In this document: positions 18,617-24,720 of the stretch, in pieces
How positions within the stretch are numbered: position 1 is the stretch's first letter
How the letters are laid out: each line of letters opens with the position of its first letter
Assembly: GCA_003833135.1 (NCBI GenBank)
Contig: QZLH01000645.1
Location: forward strand, 35,345 to 60,064
DNA: 24,720 bases
Direction of reading: 5' to 3'
From: Oehlia diaphana
Taxonomy: Eukaryota; Glomeromycota; Glomeromycetes; Glomerales; Glomeraceae
The notes under the pieces: model-generated
Told to the model about the DNA's origin: nothing
The model's input: the letters and a program-made list of their open reading frames with translations, nothing else
Database searches by the model: none
Translations under genes and position numbers: made by a program

Positions 18617-21600
18617 ATGAATCGTCCAATTCCTATTGTACTCTTAATTTTTGTTGTCTTGTTACCATGTTCGTCGAATATAATTGCTACTTATTATGAA
18701 AATGATACTGTTCATGACAATTATTTTAAAGGCGTTTATGCTGATGGAACAATTTTAATAGGAGTGAGATTTAAAGATTATCCAAATAATACTATAAGCC
18801 TTCGTTTAATTTATCCTAACGGAACTCTTAATTTTATCAATAATGTTACGATTCCATGTAATACATGTGATCCTATCAAATATAATCCAAGCCCATTAAA
18901 TTCAAATTATATATTAATTTGGTACGAAAAGTCAGGAATGATAATGGATTGGACGGGAAATATTATAACTTCAAAAATAATACAGAGTAAATGTGACAAG
19001 TTTGAATTCGTTATGAATGAGAGGAGTGATAGATTTCTCATTGCGGGATACAATGAAACATCACAAAACATTTTATTTGCTGAATATTTTATTAATAATG
19101 ATGGAATAATAGGAATTAAGGCACAAAAAAATCTAACTTTCAATGACGTAGGAATTAAAAATATTATCAAGTTTAAAATATTCTTATTAGGAGATATATG
19201 GGGAATTATATATAAAGTGGACTTGGAAGAAAAAAGTGAATATATTTATAATTATAATAAGAAAGAAGATGCTTTTTTTTCATTAATTCATAATGAATCA
19301 CAGAATCGAAATTTGAATCCCTCGATAATTAAGGATCTCTCTTTTATTGGTCTTTCTTGTATTCCTAATAACATTAACTACACTTGCATATACGTCACCT
19401 CATACAATAACACGTTAAAATTGATTGATATTAATAATTTAACTTCCAATAACACATTTAATATGCGCTCAATAGATTTATTCCCTTTTATTAATATTTA
19501 TAAATTTGAAAGTGTTAGTTCTACAGCAAATATTGTTCATATTATACCGGAAATTGGATTCTTAATTGAAGTTATATCAAAGGCAGAAACAAAAAATCTT
19601 ATATTTAATATTGCAGAAATTGATTATTTTGATACAACAATTAAGAGTGCTTCTGGTGAAATTATAATAAACAACAATAATAATGATTATATAGGTGATA
19701 ACCTTTTTATTTCAAATACTACAGTTATTCGAGCGATAAAAAGGGATAAATCATTTACTTATGAGTCAACTGATCTAACAACAATTATACCTAAAAGTAT
19801 GTATAAAGTATATGTAAGTAAATATTTAATATTTACAAATATATTTAATTTAATTAATATTCTCTCTTTTTTATTGTCAGATAATCCACTTAATAATATT
19901 CATATCAAGAAAGTATATCCATCAGAAAACGATCTAATCGAAATTTATACAGACAACATGAATATGACATTCCTTAATCCTATTGATCCAACAATTCCTG
20001 TTTATATTTCAATATATCATTATCATAATGATGAAGATATTTTACGTCAAAAATTTTTATGTACAATGCCATTTTGTACAATAAGCGAAGATTCGTATTC
20101 GCTCATAATTAATTTATCATCAAACATTACTTTCAACATACCAAATGCTTCTTATTATGTTGAAATCGAAGATAATTTTGTGGAATATAAATATGAAATT
20201 GAAACGGTTCCAGGTATAAAAAAACCAAAAAGTTGGAATATATATACAGCATCCGGTAAGCAAAAAATTAAAATATGTTGATTTACGTGTCACCCGAAAT
20301 TTTATAATTATTATTTATTTTAGAATATAAACATCCTGAAAAAGATAATAGTAAGTAAATCATAAATACTCTACCAATATCATCATTTTTATTTTAATAC
20401 CAACGGTTACAATTTAGATGATTTTATTATTGGAATATTACGCTTAAATCCGGAAGGTACCCAAGAATTTAGTAAATTAGATAAAAATGGGCGAAATGAG
20501 TTTTTTAAATTCATGACAATTGACCTTTCAAAAGGTATCCCAGTTGATGATTCAAGAATTCATAAAGTCGATGATATTTATGAACATGATATAGTTACAG
20601 ATTCAGAATTACTTGTAATTTCATATAATTGACCTTCCAGATGAAAATTGTTTTAATAAGAAAAGTGCCCAAGAGATCTTTGATGATTTAAATTCTTTAA
20701 TTAGAAATGATAAGTTTATAACATATCTTAATACTAGTAATTATACAAAAAATATTGATAAGGGGCATGGATTTCAAAGATCATGTAAGTAAACAGATTT
20801 ATCTTTAAACACATTTATTTTACTAATAAAATTAACATACATTTTTTATTTAGCCAACCTATGGGAAGAAATTAAAATTAGTTTACAAAATTTTGTGAGA
20901 AATACTGTTTATTTAATAATACTAATGATTTCAATCGGTTTAATTATTATTCTGTACTTTTTTGGGAGATATAAAAATAGAATGGTAAAAATTTATTTAT
21001 AATTTAAATTTTTCTTTTATTTTAATATACGAATATATTGAACATCCTTTTTATTTTTTTAGGGATCTAACATAATTATACTTAGAGCGGCATTGATCAT
21101 TTTTGATCTATTTAATGATATTGGATTTGTAATTTTACTTAAAGATGATTTACAGTATCTTTATGTCCCAAGGTAAAGCTTTAAAATAACTTTATTTTAT
21201 AATTTCATTGGAAATAATGAATTGACTTTAATTTATAATTTTTATAGCGTTATATTTTTATTAATTCCTTTCATTTTAAATATTCTTTTGGCTTTTATAA
21301 TATTTTCACATGAAATGCAATACCCTGAATTTAACAAATGGCTTAAAAAGTATTTAAAACCGGTCGCTATTATAACATTTTTTAGTTCAGGAGACGTTGA
21401 GTTACTTCATATATTTGATTCAAAATTTGGCGGATTTCAAATATTTGAAGCATCATTCTCCCCATTAGCGTTAAATTTAATATTCTGGAGTGGTTTTTTA
21501 AATATTATTCTAGAAGATTTGCCTCAATTAGTAATTCAGGTAAATAAATATTTACTTATGTTATTTAACTAATTATTTATCATTAACTCGATCTTTTTAA

Positions 21601-21814
21601 AAATTTTTTTTAGATTATATATGCTAGAAATTTTACAAATTCATATGAAATTATCGCTTTTTTTACGTTAATTACTAGTATTGTTATGACATTAATTGGT
21701 ATAATTGAATATGGTTATCATTTATTCATAAATAAAAATATCGAAAAAGAAGAAATTGAATTTTACGACGAGACTGATGAAATTAAAATTAGTTATGATG
21801 AATCAAAGACGTAG
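18617..21814 (+). CDS. Secreted/multi-pass membrane protein, multi-exon, one frameshift
   Basis: Exons: 18617-20255, 20324-20350, 20418-20784, 20854-20984, 21063-21172, 21248-21539 and 21614-21814. Each junction is GT...AG and keeps the frame, with introns of 67-78 bp. A further in-frame 63-bp intron (19818-19880, GTAAAT...TTGTCAG) is likely in the first exon. The protein is about 900-921 residues. It starts with a signal peptide (about 1-24), then a long ectodomain with at least fifteen N-x-S/T sequons. The last exons encode about six membrane helices, with a conserved-looking EDLPQLVIQ motif before the final pair and an acidic C-tail. A receptor- or transporter-like cell-surface protein is plausible; I do not recognise a named function. 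Within 20418-20784 the frame shifts by one base between about 20619 and 20629 (stop TGA at 20630). This is either a sequencing error in an AT tract or a real break. Confidence 0.75.
19818..19880 (+). other. Probable 63-bp in-frame intron
   Basis: The donor GTAAAT matches that of the first intron of the gene at 4510. The acceptor TTATTGTCAG follows a pyrimidine-rich tract. Its removal keeps the frame and drops a 21-residue hydrophobic insert; a nearby GTAAGT donor (19814) would break the frame. If retained, the insert could act as an extra membrane segment. Confidence 0.55.
20619..20632 (+). other. Frameshift site in the secreted/membrane protein gene
   Basis: Upstream of this site the coding frame ends at TGA (20630-20632). 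Downstream the protein-like frame is offset by one base and is closed by TAA at 20616-20618. The switch must lie in the few bases between. No GT...AG pair here gives a workable intron. Confidence 0.7.
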
Positions 21815-22321
21815 TAAGTTTTATTTAAGGAATAATACAAATTTTTTAATAAGTATAATATATATATAATTATATTTCTATTTATATGTAAATTAATCAT
21901 TTATTAGCGGGTTCTAATAATACATTATATTGTTTTTTTGAATTTAGGATAATTAATTATGATTGCAATTACTAATATAGTTTAATTGATTAATATCAAA
22001 CTTTATATTGTATATCTATAATATGCAAGTATGTAACAAGTGTTCTTTTTCATGGTCTGATGATTATAAATTTAGCGCCTAGTATTTAAATCAAATAATA
22101 TTTATAGAAAGTGTAAAAACGATAAGATTGATTAAATATTTAGACAGATAATAGAAGAGGTAGATCGGTAGATAATATTTGAAACCAGTGTGATGAAATA
22201 TTAAAGACGGTACACAACTTTGAAAATTATAAATAAATTTTGATTTGTGGATATAAACGTTCCTATTGCATGCCGAGTACTATCCCGACAAACCTAAATC
22301 CCGTTGGAATTCTGGCAGTTA

Positions 22322-22682
22322 AAAATCTTGACAGTCAAAATCCCTAAGTTTTTTTTTTAGAAAAAAAATATAAAAATTTTCCAATTAAGCATATAATTGT
22401 AAATTAATTTATTTAAAGAACTATCATCGGGGTGGTGACTGAAATTATGACGATTAACCAGCATTAAAAAAATATAGTGCCAGTAAAAATTGATAATTCT
22501 GGCCAACGGTGATGATCCCCGGTGATTTTATTATTAATGCAAAAGAAAAAATTCTTTATCTTAGTTAAAAGAATTATGTACAGTATATTACTAGATTGCT
22601 AAACTATTCCTTATCCTCTAAAATTATAAATAATTACATTAAAAAATTAACTTAATCTCAGGATATTGGCTGTCAAGATTTT
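22322..22682. mobile_element. Inverted-repeat element with ends AAAATCTTGACAG
   Basis: AAAATCTTGACAG at 22322-22334 is perfectly complementary to CTGTCAAGATTTT at 22670-22682, bounding about 360 bp of non-coding DNA. TCCCGACA and AATCCCG words lie just outside the left end, linking it to the TGTCGGGATT family. The fold-back at 22423-22526 is nested inside. Confidence 0.55.
22423..22526. repeat. Diverged fold-back related to the 14727-14859 hairpin
   Basis: ATCATCGGGG on the left pairs with CCCCGGTGAT on the right, with imperfect inner arms. Read on the minus strand, the right arm GATCATCACCGTTGGCCAGA lines up with GATCATCGCCTTTACCAGCA of the younger hairpin. An ACCAGCATTA word is also present in the left arm. 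It is therefore an older copy of the same family. Confidence 0.5.
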
Positions 22683-22791
22683 AGGTCATCCGCAGAAACT
22701 GGTATTTTTACGGATTATTATGTAGGAATTGGAGAAGTATACATGACGCGTAACATTTTCATCATGAAATTTTGGGTAGATCGGTTCACGT

Positions 22792-22827
22792 AATTCCACA
22801 TGGGTTAGTTCAGAAATATGTGGAATT
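22792..22827. repeat. Perfect 10-bp inverted repeat
   Basis: AATTCCACAT (22792-22801) and ATGTGGAATT (22818-22827) flank a 16-base spacer. Its role is unknown. It could be a protein-binding site or the core of a decayed element. Confidence 0.6.
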
Positions 22828-22972
22828 CCATACATTTCAATATATCCTGCGCGGATTCACATCGGTTTTACGCCGAAAACCCACGTGTTTCGTCACAAGG
22901 TATTTGGAAAATATTATAATTATTCAGATTTAGATTTCCAAATTCCTGATGTTTTAGAGTTTATCCTAGCAA

Positions 22973-23065
22973 TCCGAGTAGCCAAGTACTACGTACCGAC
23001 GAATATTCGGCATCAAAATTTGTCAGTGTCCTGTAACTTATGAAATTTGCTGTAAGCAATGAAAA
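22973..23065. repeat. Second copy of the repeat at 18113-18200
   Basis: The order of matching words is the same as at 18113-18200: a GAGTAGCC/GACTAGCC start, a CCGAC word, AAAATTTGTCAGTGTCC/AAAATTTTCAAGTGTCC, TTTGCTGTAA and AAAAAG. The copies are diverged by substitutions and small gaps and lie in the same orientation. Confidence 0.6.
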
Positions 23066-24055
23066 AGAAAGGAATTCGGATTCGATTATCGGATAACATA
23101 ATCTTTTTTTTACGGCAATACCACAGATTTCGACACAATATTGATTTCATGAAGTCGGCCGGCGCAGATGGGTTAATCTTTTGAAATGCAATAAGTTATT
23201 GAATCTAGGATTTAGATACTCACTTTCCTTATATTTATTCAGTATGATGAAAGTAAGCCGGATGAAGTACCCAAAATTAACCAAGAATAATAAATAATTT
23301 CTCGAAACTTTTCCTAACTGATTACGATGAAACTTTCTCAAATAATAATTATGTGTTGAAAATTACAATAATTTCTCATGGATTGGTAGATGCAATTATT
23401 CTTACAACAGTCATCAACATATGATAATATATTTCACAACGAGTTAATTATTAATTACAATAAATAAATTTCATTAGTCAATAATAAGATAAATAAGTAA
23501 TTATTATTTATGAAATTGTTATTTGAATAAAAGAAATCTTTACCTTGAAGAAGTAAATATATTTATTGGTCCAAACCGGTACTTTCGGACTGTATAACGG
23601 TTCCCGTTTCCTCTGGATAACATCAGATCACGTTTTTAACACTCATGTATGAAGTGCCGGTAGTTACCCCGCAACAGCACCCAGAAAAACATTTCCTAAA
23701 ATCACTAAAAATATCTTTTTTTTTAAAAAAAAAATAAAATTTGAATTTTATATGCTCTACAAGTTTACTGGGTAATCTTTGGCTTTTTTTATATATTTTT
23801 TCAAAATGATGAATTTTGCAAAAATAGCATTTAAAACCCTCTTTGGTATTCTAAGTAAACTTGCTCTGAAGGAAAAAATACATACATTTAGTAAATTTTA
23901 GGGCCGCATAAAGTAGTTTTATTTGAAATATAAAATAATTTAGCTATTTAGGAAATGAACAGCAATATTGTCACGTGATCAAAGAATTTTGGGGTAGTTG
24001 GTACTACTCTATCGGTATGGCGTTGCCGCAAGCCCGCAACTCCTATTGTGCTTAA

Positions 24056-24144
24056 TTAATTTGTATATGATGTGCAATTGTATATATTTACGCCATATCC
24101 TCATTTCTTTCATATTTAATTTCTTTTTCAAAAGAAACACAAAG
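24056..24144 (+). promoter_or_regulatory. Leader and promoter conserved with the first DUF4419 gene
   Basis: It shares the ordered blocks TTAATTAATTTGTA, CCATATCCTCATTTCTTTCAT and AAGAAAC-ATGAGTAC with the reverse strand of 9810-9900. TATATATTTA at 24081-24090 is a candidate TATA box about 55 bases before the ATG. Confidence 0.5.
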
Positions 24145-24720
24145 ATGAGTACCCAAGTCCTCACTAAAAAAATTACCCTTGAGAACAAACACTATGATCA
24201 TATTTCAGTTAAAAACAAAATTACTCAAAATTATCCTAATACGAAAATTCACGCTATTTCAGCCGATTGCGATGAAACCCCAAACAATCAGTCTATACTT
24301 AATTATACAATGACTTCTCACGGATTAGCTGCTGCGATCCTTCATGCCTATAACAATCATCAACATTTACGTTTAACACCTGATGATATTTGGTTAACTA
24401 TTGCACAAGGAGTTAGTCATCACATTAATTATAATGCAGAAAAATTTCGTTCTCGTTTTGTTAATCATGAAGGTAAAAAAGATATAATCATTTATATTGA
24501 TGGTATTTTGTATAGTAAAGATTCTCGTCTTCAAGGAGATTGGCCTAGAGCAATAGAATTATTAACTGTGGAAACTGATAGAGCTGTAGAAAAAATTGAT
24601 ATAAAACCTCTATTAGAATGTGATTTTTCTACAACAACAAAATCTTCTCTTACTGCTAGTCGTATCGTTCTTTTGGATATGGTTAAAGCATATTTTTCTT
24701 ATAGGGGTTGTACTCTTTGT
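24145..24720 (+). CDS. DUF4419 domain protein, 5' part (cut by window end)
   Basis: An open frame of 192 codons from the ATG at 24145 to the last base, with no stop. It is a paralogue of the gene at 8742-9809: it begins MSTQ, contains the same LTPDDIW and helical SRIVLLDMVKAYF blocks, and by eye shares roughly three quarters of its residues, with one single-residue gap. The middle block around HHINYNAEKF is unchanged, while the first 50 residues vary more. The part carrying the GDISGWM block lies outside the window. It is oriented opposite to the first copy, 14.3 kb away. The family's biochemical role is not established. The near-identical start supports the chosen initiation site for both copies. 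Confidence 0.88.
   Translation, partial: MSTQVLTKKITLENKHYDHISVKNKITQNYPNTKIHAISADCDETPNNQSILNYTMTSHGLAAAILHAYNNHQHLRLTPDDIWLTIAQGVSHHINYNAEKFRSRFVNHEGKKDIIIYIDGILYSKDSRLQGDWPRAIELLTVETDRAVEKIDIKPLLECDFSTTTKSSLTASRIVLLDMVKAYFSYRGCTLC

Larger units (their letters stand above)
21815..24055. other. Repeat-rich intergenic region, no gene seen
   Basis: It contains an inverted-repeat element (22322-22682) with a nested fold-back (22423-22526), a perfect 10-bp palindrome pair (22792-22827) and a dispersed repeat copy (22973-23065). At 23686-23700 CACCCAGAAAAACA recalls the ends of the 7318-7625 element. The minus-strand ORF at 23147-23341 has no domain and overlaps repeat-like sequence. Confidence 0.45.

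Noticed and set aside
18907..19170. 87-codon minus-strand ORF
   Set aside because: Antisense shadow of the secreted/membrane protein exon.
20616..20640. 26-base GT...AG segment as an intron explaining the frameshift
   Set aside because: It is too short for an intron here, and its removal does not join the two protein-like frames.
21814..21949. Possible extra intron after the last exon of the secreted/membrane gene
   Set aside because: A GTAAGT donor and a TTTAG acceptor exist, but splicing recreates a TAG stop at the junction, so the protein would end at the same residue.
23147..23341. 64-codon minus-strand ORF
   Set aside because: No motif and located in repeat-rich intergenic DNA.
1..24720. 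CRISPR arrays, bacterial operons, ribosome binding sites or rRNA genes
   Set aside because: The introns and gene families are eukaryotic; no regularly spaced repeats or rRNA-like segments were seen.

Overview
The window looks like nuclear DNA of an arbuscular mycorrhizal fungus, most likely a Rhizophagus-type Glomeromycotina. The evidence is its very high A+T content, small introns of about 60-85 bp with GTAAGT/GTAAAT donors and TAG acceptors, and its gene families: a kinase-like protein with Sel1 repeats, DUF4419 paralogues, an HMG-box-like short protein, a MULE transposase and a large secreted/multi-pass membrane protein. The species is inferred from content, not from a search.

Layout. 1-4500 is gene-poor, with one short HMG-box-like gene on the minus strand (505-810) and degenerate repeats. 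4510-6817 (+) is a three-exon gene for a 714-residue protein: an N-terminal helical bundle resembling the MLKL/HeLo-like executioner domain, a kinase-like domain in which several catalytic motifs are substituted, and C-terminal Sel1 repeats. 6818-8741 is intergenic with a short inverted-repeat element. 8742-9809 (-) is a DUF4419 gene. 9810-14160 holds no intact gene: it has a decayed coding remnant, a tandem array of AACGTTTCGCAACGTT palindromes, and a TIR element rich in GTTTCGG. 14161-14493 (+) is a small Cys-rich ORF that stops five bases before a TIR element (14498-15294), which itself carries a nested hairpin element (14727-14859). A second, unrelated hairpin element lies at 15468-15589. 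16064-17515 (+) is an apparently intact FLYWCH/MULE transposase. 18617-21814 (+) is a gene of seven or eight exons for a glycosylated secreted ectodomain joined to about six membrane helices, with one visible frameshift. 21815-24144 is repeat-rich. 24145 to the window end (+) is the 5' part of a second DUF4419 gene, inverted relative to the first and sharing its promoter-proximal sequence.

The genes do not form an operon and no joint pathway is evident. The region reads as a transposon-rich accessory segment carrying members of expanded lineage-specific families. The strongest biological candidate is the MLKL-like pseudokinase-Sel1 protein, which could be a membrane-acting or cell-death effector or a signalling scaffold. 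That role is inferred from architecture, not shown by the sequence.
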